A DNA stretch of 64,000 nt from Microbacterium oxydans. GTDB lineage: Bacteria; Actinomycetota; Actinomycetes; Actinomycetales; Microbacteriaceae. Shown here one piece after another: positions 42,128-50,601 of the stretch. Each line of letters begins with the position of its first letter. Positions within the stretch are counted from its first letter, which is position 1. Where the stretch lies: the NCBI RefSeq assembly GCF_000956405.1, contig NZ_JYIV01000013.1:1-64000 (forward strand). Direction: 5' to 3'. A program made the translations under genes and the position numbers. The notes below the pieces were generated by a model. It had not been told where the DNA came from, searched no databases, and worked only from the letters and a program-made list of their open reading frames with translations.

Positions 42128-43470
42128 AGGGAGAGCGAGGCGAGGGCGGCTTCGATCGCCTCGTCGTCGTCGAGCTGCGCGAACTCGGCTGCCGCAGCAC
42201 CGCCCACGATTCCCACGAGCACGTTCTCGCCCGTCGCGGGTCGCAGGTTGATCCAGGTCGGGATCGTCACGTCGGCGCCGACCGCGTGCCAGATCGCCTC
42301 CTCGCTGTCCCAGAACGCCTCGTCCCAGCGCAGCCAGACCGTCTCGATCGCGCCCATGCCGAGAGCCGACACCGCGCCGCGGTTGGAGAAGGGCAGGGGT
42401 GGGTCGAACTCGATGCTCCGGTCCTGCAGCACGCCGAGCGGCACGGTGACGACGACGCGGTCGAAAGACAGCGCCTCCCCGGTGCCGAGACGCACGCTCA
42501 CCCCCGAGTCGTCGTACGCCAGCCTCGCGACGGGCGAGTTGAGGCCGACGGTGACGCCGTCGAGCGTCTTCTCGATGAACGGCGTGAGGTCGCCCGTCGC
42601 CGCCTTCGGGTCTCCTGTGGGCAGCGGCGGCGCGAACCAGCTCGAGAGTTCGTCGGCGCCGGCTCCGGTGCGGGCGGCGAGGATCGCGAGCAGTGCGGCG
42701 GTCGCGGGGTCTGCAGGGTCGATGCCCGCGGCGGTCAGCGCGTCGGCCACGGAGGTGTCTTCGGGAGCAGCCTGGGCCGTGGTGATCGCGGCGTCGAAGG
42801 GCTGCGGGTCGACCGGGTCGATGTCGCCGTCCGGTCCGCGCCAGAGCTCACCGGCGAGATCGACGATCCCGACCTCCCCGCTGCTCAGACGATCGAGCAC
42901 CTCGCTGTCGTCCGCGCTGAAGAGCCAGGCCCCGAGCTGCGCCGGTACGGGCCAGGAGTCGTCGAGGCGCGAATAGACCCGTCCGCCGACGCGGTCTCGT
43001 GCCTCGAAGACCGTCACCTCCATGCCGCCTTCGGCGAGGAGCGCGGCGACCGTCGCGCCGGCGAGGCCTGCGCCCACGACGGCGATGCGTTCGCCCGAGG
43101 TTGCAGGGATCATGACCTCTTCGGCGGCGCGGGTGCCAGAGGCGATGGCTCCGCGCACCGTGCCGGGAGCGTCCACGTCTGTCGCCTCACCTGCGAAGAA
43201 CAGCCGCTTGCCGACAGGCCGCGCCAGTGCGGAGCGGGTGTCGGACAGCACGCGGACCGGGGTGAAGCTGACCGCGCCGAGAGAGTACGGGTCCGTGGTC
43301 CAGGTGCTGCGCACGCTGCCTGCCGCGGCGGGGACCCCGGGTGGCGGTTCGGGTTCGCGCGTGCGGGTGGGGGTCGGCGTGGGAGCGGGTTCGGGGGTGC
43401 ACGAGGCGAGAAGCACCGAAGCGACACCGGCTCCGGCGCCGAGGAGCAGAGTGCGGCGCGTGATCCTCAT
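42118..43470 (-). CDS. Lipoprotein flavin amine oxidase with circularly permuted FAD motifs
   Basis: Protein of 450 residues. The N-terminus has a twin-arginine MRITRRTLLLGAG and lipobox LASC (Cys24), so it is probably exported folded by Tat and lipid-anchored. A Pro/Thr-rich linker follows. In normal amine oxidases the Rossmann FAD motif is N-terminal and the second FAD motif C-terminal. Here the C-terminal type motif comes first (STWTTDPYSLGAVSFTPV at 55-72 and LFFAGEATDVDAPGTVRG at 90-107) and the Rossmann motif second (AVVGAGLAGATVAALL at 130-145, then VFEARDRVGGRV at 154-165). The protein ends (ALASLSLYV) where a normal sequence would run into that first block. Substrate unknown, probably a primary or polyamine. 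Confidence 0.88.
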   Translation of the reverse strand: MRITRRTLLLGAGAGVASVLLASCTPEPAPTPTPTRTREPEPPPGVPAAAGSVRSTWTTDPYSLGAVSFTPVRVLSDTRSALARPVGKRLFFAGEATDVDAPGTVRGAIASGTRAAEEVMIPATSGERIAVVGAGLAGATVAALLAEGGMEVTVFEARDRVGGRVYSRLDDSWPVPAQLGAWLFSADDSEVLDRLSSGEVGIVDLAGELWRGPDGDIDPVDPQPFDAAITTAQAAPEDTSVADALTAAGIDPADPATAALLAILAARTGAGADELSSWFAPPLPTGDPKAATGDLTPFIEKTLDGVTVGLNSPVARLAYDDSGVSVRLGTGEALSFDRVVVTVPLGVLQDRSIEFDPPLPFSNRGAVSALGMGAIETVWLRWDEAFWDSEEAIWHAVGADVTIPTWINLRPATGENVLVGIVGGAAAAEFAQLDDDEAIEAALASLSLYV

Positions 43471-43534
43471 CGTGTCGCCACCTTATCCCGAACACCTGCC
43501 CGGACGTGCGGCACCTCGACGCGCGGCCTCGTCG

Positions 43535-43630
43535 GGACAGGCGAAAACGCCGGGTCAGGCGAAACGTCGCATCAGGCAAAACCGCCGGATCAGGCGAAAC
43601 GCCGCATCAGGCAAAAACGCCGGATCAGGC
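43535..43630. repeat. 18-bp modular repeat, intergenic array upstream of the amine oxidase
   Basis: Alternating 17- and 18-base units such as TCAGGCGAAACGCCGCA and TCAGGCAAAAACGCCGGA repeat from 43535 to 43630. An inverted partial copy (GATCGGCCTGACCCGGCG) follows at about 43643-43660. The 234-bp gap between two minus-strand genes holds little else. Confidence 0.85.
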
Positions 43631-43704
43631 CGCCTCGAGGGAGATCGGCCTGACCCGGCGTGAGCGCCTGAAACCGCGACGGCTTCCGCGCGCAGGATCC
43701 GACG

Positions 43705-44682
43705 CTAGACGGAGAGCAGCTCCCGCTCCAGGCGGGCGAACGACGACTCCATGCCGTCCACCATGCCGGTGGCGAGGATCATGTCGCGCGTCTCCTTGTC
43801 GGGGTACTCGATGAGCAGCGTGACGAGGGTCGCGCCGTCCTCCTCGTACAGGTTAAGGTCGTTGAGCGTCTCGGTGGGCATCCCCTGCATCCGCTCGGTG
43901 GTGACCGCGCGGCGCGGAGCGTCGATGAGGAGCGCCTCCCCCTCGAAGCCGAACGGCTGCCCCTCGGTGTCGCCCACCGGCGCCCACGAATTCCGGTACG
44001 ACTGACCGACCTCGGTGGCAGCGACGCACTCCGTCATCTCCCACCCGTCGGGGCCGAGCATCCACTTGCGGATGAGGTCCGGCTCGAAGTGCGCGCGCCA
44101 CACCAGCTCGCGCGGACCATCGACCAGGCGGGTGATGCGCACGTGCGTGTCGTCGAGCAGCTCCAGTCGCGTGCCCTTGCCCTGGGCGTAGTCGCGGAGG
44201 TCCTGCAGCACGGCGTCGAGCTGCGCCATGGCCATCTTGATCCCCTCGACCTGACCCATCTCGACGACCTGTTCGAGCGCGTCGACCGAGTCGAAGTGGC
44301 TCGTGGTGGTCATGCGGGTGCCGTCGGCGGTGGACTCGAAGGCGAAGGTCATCCGCTGGGCGGGGAAGCCGTCGAGCGGTGTGCCGTTCTCGTCGACGAA
44401 CGAGTCGATGACCTCGAACGCGTTCGGCGCATCGATCGAGATGAACTCCCACGACCCGGACGACTTCTCCCCGCGCGGACCGTTCATCGAGTACTGCGCA
44501 CGACCGCCGACGGTGTGGTCCCACGCGGTGAAGGTGGCCGGCCATCCGGGAGGGCCCCAGAAGCGCTCGAGCTGCCGCGGGTCGGAGTAGGCGCTCCACA
44601 CCCGCTCGATCGGGGCGGCGAAGTCGGCGACCACGGTCATGGTCAGATTCTCGGCATCGGTGATGACGTCGGTGACAGGCAT
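43705..44682 (-). CDS. Tandem SRPBCC (AHSA1-type) domain protein
   Basis: Protein of 325 residues with two AHSA1/START-like ligand-binding domains, about 1-160 (FAAPIERVWSAYSDPRQLERFW) and 165-325 (VDGPRELVWRAHFEPDLIRKWM). Each forms a hydrophobic cavity; substrates are unknown. The start at 44682 follows AAGGAG. It lies 2 bases after the ArsR gene in the usual ArsR-SRPBCC pairing, so it is controlled by that repressor. Confidence 0.88.
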   Translation of the reverse strand: MPVTDVITDAENLTMTVVADFAAPIERVWSAYSDPRQLERFWGPPGWPATFTAWDHTVGGRAQYSMNGPRGEKSSGSWEFISIDAPNAFEVIDSFVDENGTPLDGFPAQRMTFAFESTADGTRMTTTSHFDSVDALEQVVEMGQVEGIKMAMAQLDAVLQDLRDYAQGKGTRLELLDDTHVRITRLVDGPRELVWRAHFEPDLIRKWMLGPDGWEMTECVAATEVGQSYRNSWAPVGDTEGQPFGFEGEALLIDAPRRAVTTERMQGMPTETLNDLNLYEEDGATLVTLLIEYPDKETRDMILATGMVDGMESSFARLERELLSV

Positions 44683-44684
44683 GT

Positions 44685-45074
44685 TCAGTCTCCTTGTGCG
44701 TTCTTGTCGGTATCGCTGTTGTCGGATGAGCCGGACCCCACGGTCTCGGCGAGCAGATCGTCGAGTCGGGCGATGCGCGACCGCCACAGCTCTTCGTATC
44801 GGGCGAGGAGCGCCCTGGCGCGGGCGATCATCTCGGGGTTCGCGCGGACGAGCCGCTCGCGTCCCTCGGCGCGCTTGACGATGAGGTTCGCGGCCTCGAG
44901 CACGGCGACGTGCTTCTGCACCGCGGCGAACGACATCTCGTATTCGGAGGCGAGAGTCGAGACCGACTGCTCCCGCTCGATCGTCCGGCGCAGGATGTCG
45001 CGCCGGGTCGACGTCGCCAGTGCGTGGAAGACACGGTCGACCTCCGCTTCGCTCAATTCTCTTTGTGCAACCAT
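44685..45074 (-). CDS. ArsR-family regulator paired with the SRPBCC gene
   Basis: Winged-helix regulator of 129 residues. HALATSTRRDILRRTIEREQ, then MSFAAVQKHVAVLEAANLI is the recognition helix region and VKRAEGRERLVRANPE the wing. No metal-binding Cys motif, so not a metal sensor. ATG at 45074 lies inside a palindrome, which suggests autorepression and a leaderless or very short transcript. The C-terminus is Ser/Asp-rich and disordered. Confidence 0.9.
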   Translation of the reverse strand: MVAQRELSEAEVDRVFHALATSTRRDILRRTIEREQSVSTLASEYEMSFAAVQKHVAVLEAANLIVKRAEGRERLVRANPEMIARARALLARYEELWRSRIARLDDLLAETVGSGSSDNSDTDKNAQGD

Positions 45075-45081
45075 TTGGTTG
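45068..45081. promoter_or_regulatory. ArsR operator overlapping its own start codon
   Basis: CAACCATTTGGTTG is a perfect 14-bp palindrome covering the ATG (45072-45074) of the ArsR-family gene. Confidence 0.7.
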
Positions 45082-45195
45082 TACGTTATGCCTGCGGAGC
45101 GGGTGTGTCAAGAGGGGTTTTGCGAATCGCGCCCCGGTGTCGGCGACCCGCGATACCGTCGCATCACAGCCCACGTCATCACGGAAGAGGCCCCC

Positions 45196-46338
45196 TTGTC
45201 TCGACACTCCGTCCTCGACGTCGGCGAGCATGACCTCGAAGATCTGCGACGGCGGCTGCGCGACACACGCTGGGCCGAGCCGTGGCCCGTGGAGGACTGG
45301 GAGGCGGGCACCGACCAGGCGGAGCTTCGCCGGCTCGTCGACGTGTGGCTGAACGGCTTCGACTGGCGCGCGCAGCAACAACAGATCGAGGAGCTGCCCT
45401 GGCACAGGGCGGACATCGACGGGACGCCGGTCGCTTATCTCCGCTTCGATGCCGAGCCGGGAGGGACCGGGATTCCCGTTCTGCTCACGAACGGCTGGCC
45501 GAGCACAGCACTCGAACTCGTGGATGTCGCTCGACGCCTGGCGACACCATCGCGTTTCGGGGGCGATCCCGCCCATGCCGCCACCGTGATCGTGCCCGCG
45601 CTTCCCGGGCTGCCGTTCTCACCGCAACGCCCCCGACTCGGCGTGCAGACGCACGACCTGTGGCACCTCCTGATGACGGAGCATCTCGCCTTCCCCCGAT
45701 ACCTCGCGCACGGCGGCGACCTGGGGGAGGGGATCACCTCCCGTCTCGCGCAGGCATACCCCGAGGAGGTGGTCGGCATCCACCTGCTGTCCACAGCCGC
45801 TCCCGCACACCTCGACGAGGAGTCGATCACCGCCGAGGAGCAGGCCCACCTCGACCGGGTACAGGAGTGGTCGGCCTCCGAAGGCGGATACCAGCACCAG
45901 CAGCAGACGCGGCCGCTCACACTGGCGGCCGCCGTCTCGGACTCCCCTGCCGGATTGCTGTCATGGATCCTGGAGAAGCATCGATCATGGAGCGACTGCG
46001 GTGGCGACGTCTCCTCCCGCTTCAGCGACGACTACCTGCTGACGCTTGCGACCGTGTACTGGTTCACGAACTCGATCGGCACGTCGTTCCGCCCCTATTA
46101 CGAGTACGCAGCGGGATTGACCTCACGCATAGAACGGGTGGAGGTGCCGACCGCCGTCGCCCTGTTCCCGCACGACCTGGCGTCGCCGCCACGGAGCTGG
46201 ATCGAACGCACGTACAACCTCGTCCGCTACAACCGAATGCCGCGCGGGGGTCATTTCGCGCCGCACGAGGAGCCGGCACTGCTCGCCGACGACATCTCCA
46301 CATTCGCCCGCGCACTTCCGCACGCATCCTCCGCGTGA
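45196..46338 (+). CDS. Epoxide hydrolase family alpha/beta hydrolase
   Basis: Enzyme of 380 residues resembling microsomal-type epoxide hydrolases: an N-terminal cap region (EDLRRRLRDTRWAEPW, DWRAQQQQIEELPWHRADI), oxyanion NGWPSTALE, nucleophile Asp in HGGDLGEG near 176 and catalytic His in PRGGHFAPHEEP near 362. TTG at 45196 is chosen because GGAAGAGG precedes it and MSRHSVLDVGEHDL fits the family start. The usual HGGDWG is HGGDLG here. Stands between regulator pairs; no dedicated regulator is visible. Confidence 0.87.
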   Translation: MSRHSVLDVGEHDLEDLRRRLRDTRWAEPWPVEDWEAGTDQAELRRLVDVWLNGFDWRAQQQQIEELPWHRADIDGTPVAYLRFDAEPGGTGIPVLLTNGWPSTALELVDVARRLATPSRFGGDPAHAATVIVPALPGLPFSPQRPRLGVQTHDLWHLLMTEHLAFPRYLAHGGDLGEGITSRLAQAYPEEVVGIHLLSTAAPAHLDEESITAEEQAHLDRVQEWSASEGGYQHQQQTRPLTLAAAVSDSPAGLLSWILEKHRSWSDCGGDVSSRFSDDYLLTLATVYWFTNSIGTSFRPYYEYAAGLTSRIERVEVPTAVALFPHDLASPPRSWIERTYNLVRYNRMPRGGHFAPHEEPALLADDISTFARALPHASSA

Positions 46339-46396
46339 ATCCACCTCCCCATCGCGGACCATGCGGCGCGGCGGCATCGATCGCCCCATCGACTGA

Positions 46397-47188
46397 TCAC
46401 AGCATCGACGTGAGCACTCCGCCATCCGCACGCACAGCCGCCCCGTTCGTGGCCGACGCGCGGGGACTCGCCAGGTAGGCGACCAGGTCGGCCACCTCGG
46501 TCGGGTCGAGGAACCGCTCGATCAGAGTGGTCCGGTTCTGGTCGATGATGACCTGCTTCATGGCCTCCGGCGACAGATCCTGCACTCGAGCCACAGCCTC
46601 GACCGCCGCAGCGACCCCATCAGAGTAGGTCGGCCCGCCCAGGACCGTGTTCACGGTGACCGAGGTACCGCGGGTGAGCTTCGACAGACCGTTGCCGAGA
46701 GCGATCATCGCCGCTTTGGTCACGCCGTAATGCACCATATCGGCGGGGACATTCACCCCGGACTCGCTGCTGACGAGGATCATCCGGCCCCAGCCTCGCT
46801 CGATCATCCCGCCCAGCAGGTGTCGTGCGAGCCGGACTCCGCTCATCACGTTGACCTCGAAGTAGCGCTCCCACTCGGCGTCGTCGACGGCCTCGAACTC
46901 CGCGAGCCCGAACACGCCCACATTGTTGACGAGGATGTCGACATCGCCCAGCTCCTCGAGAAGCCTTGCGACGTCATCCGCGTTCGCGAAGTCGGCGACG
47001 AGCCCGGAGACAGACGCCCCGGCGTGCTCCGCTCGCAGGCGCCCCACCGCCGCATCGACCGCCGTCGAGTCACGACCGTTCACGATCACTCGCACACCCT
47101 CGGCCGCGAGCGCCTCGGCGATCGCGTATCCGATCCCGCGGCTCGAACCGCTGATGAACGCCGTCTTCCCCTGCAGCTGTAGATCCAT
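46397..47188 (-). CDS. SDR-family oxidoreductase (MarR-linked)
   Basis: Classical short-chain dehydrogenase of 263 residues: SGSSRGIG cofactor motif, NNVG, catalytic Ser in LVSSESG, Tyr and Lys in VHYGVTKAAM. The C-terminal region ending ATNGAAVRADGGVLTSML is usual. Start at 47188 follows AGGAGGAAAG. Divergent from a MarR regulator across a region with two operator-like repeats, so expression is probably inducible. Substrate unknown. Confidence 0.9.
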   Translation of the reverse strand: MDLQLQGKTAFISGSSRGIGYAIAEALAAEGVRVIVNGRDSTAVDAAVGRLRAEHAGASVSGLVADFANADDVARLLEELGDVDILVNNVGVFGLAEFEAVDDAEWERYFEVNVMSGVRLARHLLGGMIERGWGRMILVSSESGVNVPADMVHYGVTKAAMIALGNGLSKLTRGTSVTVNTVLGGPTYSDGVAAAVEAVARVQDLSPEAMKQVIIDQNRTTLIERFLDPTEVADLVAYLASPRASATNGAAVRADGGVLTSML

Positions 47189-47222
47189 TCGCTTTCCTCC
47201 TCTTGACGCCGAACACGGCAAA

Positions 47223-47271
47223 TCACTTGCTCGGGAAAGCGACTCTAGATCATTTCACTTGCTCAGGAAAG
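47223..47271. promoter_or_regulatory. Twin MarR operator repeats
   Basis: TCACTTGCTCGGGAAAG (47223-47239) and TCACTTGCTCAGGAAAG (47255-47271) differ in one base and start 32 bases apart, about three helical turns, between the divergent SDR and MarR genes. Confidence 0.72.
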
Positions 47272-47315
47272 TCAATACCCGCGGATCTTCACGCTCGATG
47301 ACCTATCCTTGACGC

Positions 47316-47816
47316 ATGTCCGAGCAGCCGACTCCCCTGCACCTGAGCGACGATCAGCTGACGATCTGGTCCTCCGTCGCCACGCTGTTGGAGCGCCTCC
47401 CCACGGCTCTCGATGCGCAGCTGCAGCGCGACAGCGGCCTCACGCACTTCGAGCACGGCATCCTCTTCGCGCTCGATTCCGCACCGGATCGTCGCCTTCG
47501 CCTGAGCACCCTCGCCGCCTATGCGAGCTGCACGCTGTCGCGCCTGTCGCGCGCGATCTCGCGACTGGAATCCAAGGGATGGGTGCGTCGGGAGATCGAC
47601 GCGGCCGACGGGCGATTCACCCTCGGCGTACTGACGGACGACGGCCACGTCAAAGTCGCCGAGTCCACGCCGGGCCACCAGGCGCTGGTGCAGCAGCTCG
47701 TCTTCGACAGTCTCACCGCTGCACAGGCGCGACAGCTGGGGTCGATCAGCACCCGCATCTCCGCGGCGATCAGTCCTGATCCGACCTGGGCTCCTTCGCC
47801 ACGCACCCTCCAGTGA
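47316..47816 (+). CDS. MarR-family transcriptional regulator
   Basis: Winged-helix regulator of 166 residues. LTHFEHGILFALDSAPDRRL, recognition helix CTLSRLSRAISRLESKGWV and wing RREIDAADGRFTLGVLT. It diverges from the SDR gene over the twin repeats and probably represses both. The next SDR gene begins 112 bases downstream, perhaps in the same unit. Confidence 0.9.
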   Translation: MSEQPTPLHLSDDQLTIWSSVATLLERLPTALDAQLQRDSGLTHFEHGILFALDSAPDRRLRLSTLAAYASCTLSRLSRAISRLESKGWVRREIDAADGRFTLGVLTDDGHVKVAESTPGHQALVQQLVFDSLTAAQARQLGSISTRISAAISPDPTWAPSPRTLQ

Positions 47817-47927
47817 AGAATCCATTCACGTGAATCCACCTCCGCTTTTCAGGCGTAGGCTGGAGTGAAGGACGGACCGTCCGAGAAGATCTCCCGGCAC
47901 CGCGCCCGCCCGGAAGTGGAGTCCCTC

Positions 47928-48680
47928 GTGGCTCAGTACGACGTCTCGAACCGCTCAGCGATCGTGACGGGAGCGGGCAGCGGAATCGGTCGCTCGACCG
48001 CCCTCCTGCTGGCGAAGAACGGTGCATCGGTCGTGGTCAACGACCTGAACGCGGATCACGCGAACGCGGTCGTCGAGGAGATCCGCGCAGCCGGCGGCAC
48101 GGCCGAGGCCTCGGTCGGCGATGCGACCGATGCCTCGTGGATCGCCTCCTCCATCGAGCTGGCGAACTCCCTCGCCCCGCTGCGCATCGGCGTCAACAAT
48201 GCCGGCATCGGCGGCGCATCCGCTCCGACGGCCGAATACGAGGACGAGGCGTGGGACAAGGTCATCGCGATCAACCTCAACGCGGTTTTCCGCAACATGA
48301 AGGCGCAGATCCCCTCGATCCTCGCGAACGGCGGCGGCTCGGTGGTCAACATCGCGTCGATCCTCGGCAGCGTCGGGTTCGCGAACTCACCCGCCTACGT
48401 CACCGCCAAGCACGGCGTCGTCGGCATGACGAAGTCGGCGGCACTCGAGTACTCGGCACAGGGCGTGCGCGTGAACTCTGTTGGCCCCGGGTTCATCGAC
48501 ACTCCGCTGCTCGCCAACATGGGACCCGAGGCGAAGGACTTCCTGGTGTCGAAGCACCCGATCGGACGCCTCGGCCAGGCCGATGAGGTCGCGAACCTCA
48601 TCGCGTTTCTCGCCAGCGACGCCGCGAGCTTCATCACCGGCAGCTACCACCTGGTCGACGGCGGCTACACCGCCCTCTGA
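47928..48680 (+). CDS. SDR-family oxidoreductase
   Basis: Classical SDR of 250 residues: GAGSGIGRS, NNAGIGG, catalytic Ser in NIASILG, Tyr-Lys in YVTAKHG, and C-terminal GSYHLVDGGYTAL. GTG at 47928 is chosen from AGTGGAG upstream and from alignment of AQYDVSNRSAIVTG with the family start; an upstream in-frame GTG lies at 47865. Followed by a strong terminator. Substrate unknown. Confidence 0.9.
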   Translation: MAQYDVSNRSAIVTGAGSGIGRSTALLLAKNGASVVVNDLNADHANAVVEEIRAAGGTAEASVGDATDASWIASSIELANSLAPLRIGVNNAGIGGASAPTAEYEDEAWDKVIAINLNAVFRNMKAQIPSILANGGGSVVNIASILGSVGFANSPAYVTAKHGVVGMTKSAALEYSAQGVRVNSVGPGFIDTPLLANMGPEAKDFLVSKHPIGRLGQADEVANLIAFLASDAASFITGSYHLVDGGYTAL

Positions 48681-48685
48681 TCGAA

Positions 48686-48730
48686 TGGCATCCGACCCCG
48701 GGACCCGATTCCCGGTGGTCGGATGCCATC
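48686..48730 (+). terminator. Strong hairpin terminator after the SDR gene
   Basis: A 13-bp perfect outer stem (ATGGCATCCGACC / GGTCGGATGCCAT) continues, after one bulge, into CCGGGA / TCCCGG. It starts 5 bases after the stop codon. Confidence 0.85.
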
Positions 48731-48827
48731 AGCAGCGACGCAGATCCCCCCGGCGGCGTCGCTGCGCACCCCCATCCGCCTTCGCGCACACTTTGCCCAG
48801 GAGCGCGTCGGCGGCGGAGGCGAGCTG

Positions 48828-49154
48828 TCAGGCGACCGCGTGCATCGCCGGAGCGGCGGACAGGAACGGCGCCAGCTCCAGGTCCGTCAGGTCAAGACCG
48901 TGCGCGGAGCTCGCCGCAGCCATCATCTTGACCAGCAATGGACGCTGAAGCTCGATCTCCTCTTCGACGGCGAAGCGCACCGGAATCGACGCGTGCATCC
49001 ACAGCGTCTCGGTGCCGGAACGCGACGTGCGCAGCGTGAGGGGAAACGACTCTCCGCGGCGGAGCTTCGTCACGGTGACGAGGCGAAGATGGGCGAGCGT
49101 CGCATCATCGATCTCCACGATCTGCGATTCCCCGGCGTAACTGAGCTGGCCCAT
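48828..49154 (-). CDS. DUF7882-like small protein
   Basis: Protein of 108 residues beginning MGQLSYAGESQIVEIDDATL, followed by AHLRLVTVTKLRRGESFPLTL and LWMHASIPVRF. This pattern is that of small Microbacteriaceae proteins filed under DUF7882, often mislabelled DNA ligase in databases. It has no ligase motif. It is preceded by an AT-rich MarR-type operator and lies downstream of a MarR gene, so its expression is probably MarR-controlled. Confidence 0.75.
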   Translation of the reverse strand: MGQLSYAGESQIVEIDDATLAHLRLVTVTKLRRGESFPLTLRTSRSGTETLWMHASIPVRFAVEEEIELQRPLLVKMMAAASSAHGLDLTDLELAPFLSAAPAMHAVA

Positions 49155-49192
49155 GAGTCCCTCTTTCCCGCGTATTTTGTACAGGAAATAGA

Positions 49193-49211
49193 TTACTAGT
49201 TTAGCTAGTTA
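49193..49211. promoter_or_regulatory. MarR-type palindrome
   Basis: ACTAG at 49195 and CTAGT at 49205 form an inverted repeat in a strikingly AT-rich stretch 39-57 bases before the DUF7882-like gene. A matching ACTAG half-site lies at about 49729, ahead of the plus-strand cluster. Confidence 0.5.
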
Positions 49212-49225
49212 AATGGCAAGCGAAA

Positions 49226-49681
49226 CTATTCAATCGCATCGATCTCTGACGCCAGCCGCCGCAGGAATCGCGAGATCGCGGCGATCTCGTCGGGCGTGAA
49301 ACCTTCTTCCACTCGCGCCACCCGCCGCGAGATCTCGTCCGCGGGCGAGTTGATGTCGCGAAGCGAAGGACGGATCACCTTCGATCGCCTGTCGTCCGGA
49401 TGCGCCGTCACCACGATCTGGCCGCGATCGGACAGACGCCGGATCACGGAGGTGATCGCCGCGGTGCTGACCGCCAGGTGAGCGGCAAGATCGCTCGGCG
49501 TCACGGGCGCATCGATCGGGGCCGCCGAGATGAATCGCAGGGCCGAGCGGTCGGTCTCGTTGGGCTGACGCCCCGCCATGAGGCGCCGCGCGAGCCGCGC
49601 CTCCACGCGCAGCAGTTCATCGACGTCGCGGTCGAGCCGAGACGCCATGACCCCCAGACTGTTCCCCATCACACCCCTCAT
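49226..49681 (-). CDS. MarR-family transcriptional regulator
   Basis: Regulator of 151 residues: DRSALRFISAAPIDAPVTPSD, recognition helix LAVSTAAITSVIRRLSDRGQ and wing VVTAHPDDRRSKVIRPS. ATG at 49669 is an alternative start with GAGGGG upstream. It is transcribed toward the DUF7882-like gene and away from a second MarR gene of similar type. Confidence 0.88.
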   Translation of the reverse strand: MRGVMGNSLGVMASRLDRDVDELLRVEARLARRLMAGRQPNETDRSALRFISAAPIDAPVTPSDLAAHLAVSTAAITSVIRRLSDRGQIVVTAHPDDRRSKVIRPSLRDINSPADEISRRVARVEEGFTPDEIAAISRFLRRLASEIDAIE

Positions 49682-49798
49682 CGGCTCCGGACACCCATCT
49701 TAGCTCGGAAGTCTTTTTATCTGTCTGACTAGCGAAATCCCGCGTGCATCACACCCTCACGCCGGTGAGAGGATGGATCTACCGCACGAAAGGACGTC

Positions 49799-50038
49799 AT
49801 GGTCGAGCGATCCGCACTCGAGAACGAGAAGTACATCGATTACGCCGCCCTCCTCGAGCGCCTGGAACGACAGTTCCCCACCATCTCCCGCGATCGGATC
49901 GAGCAGATCATCGTGGCCGAGAACGACGCGATCACCGGCGGTTTCCTCCTGGTCGTCCCCGCCGGGGTCGCGACAGGTGCGATCGAGATGCTGACGCGGG
50001 AATCCTCTCCCGCGGCAGACGGAGAGGCGGTGGCCTGA
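49799..50038 (+). CDS. Small three-helix-bundle-type protein
   Basis: Protein of 79 residues. YAALLERLERQFPTISRDRI followed by EQIIVAENDAITGGFLLVVP resembles the three-helix bundle dimerisation (DUF3562-like) proteins of actinobacteria. ATG at 49799 follows AAAGGACG. It overlaps the MarR gene downstream (TGATG), so the two are translated together. Possibly a partner or modulator of that regulator. Confidence 0.72.
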   Translation: MVERSALENEKYIDYAALLERLERQFPTISRDRIEQIIVAENDAITGGFLLVVPAGVATGAIEMLTRESSPAADGEAVA

Positions 50039-50592
50039 TGAGCGAGCCCCAGGAGTATGCACGCTCGGGGTACTGGTACCCCGACTCGGAGAGCGCCAGC
50101 ACCGTCGATGTGCTGAACATGCTGCGGCGTTACCGGGCGGCCGAGACCGCGATGCGCGCCCGCACTCGGGCATCGATGGGCATGAACGAGACCGACCTGA
50201 TGGCGCTGCGCTTCCTGCTGCGTGAACAGCGCGCGGGCCGCATCGTCCGTCCGATCGACATCGCCAGGATGCTCGACATCTCCACCGCGTCGACGACCAC
50301 GCTCATCGACCGCCTCGAGAAGGGCGGACATGTCCGTCGCGAGGCGCATCCGACGGACCGCCGCGCCGGAGTCGTGGTTCCGAGCGTGAGCAGCGACGAG
50401 GAGGTCAGGGCCACCCTCGGCGCCATGCATCGCCGCATGCTCACCCTGGTCGACGAACTCTCCGACCAGGAACGAGCGGTGGTCACACGGTTCCTCGCCG
50501 GGATGACCGCGTCGATCGAAGAGGCCTCCGACCTCGACCAGGAGCTCCGGAACGTGATCCGGGACGAGAAGGGCCCCCACGCGGCGGAGTGA
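50038..50592 (+). CDS. MarR-family transcriptional regulator
   Basis: Regulator of 184 residues with an N-terminal extension (EYARSGYWYPDSESASTVDV). Core: MGMNETDLMALRFLLREQRA, recognition helix LDISTASTTTLIDRLEKGGH and wing RREAHPTDRRAGVVV. It is close to the MarR encoded divergently at 49226-49681 in the NETDxxALRF pattern, suggesting paralogues. Overlaps the small protein gene upstream by 1 base. Confidence 0.9.
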   Translation: MSEPQEYARSGYWYPDSESASTVDVLNMLRRYRAAETAMRARTRASMGMNETDLMALRFLLREQRAGRIVRPIDIARMLDISTASTTTLIDRLEKGGHVRREAHPTDRRAGVVVPSVSSDEEVRATLGAMHRRMLTLVDELSDQERAVVTRFLAGMTASIEEASDLDQELRNVIRDEKGPHAAE

Positions 50593-50601
50593 TCCCCCGC
50601 G

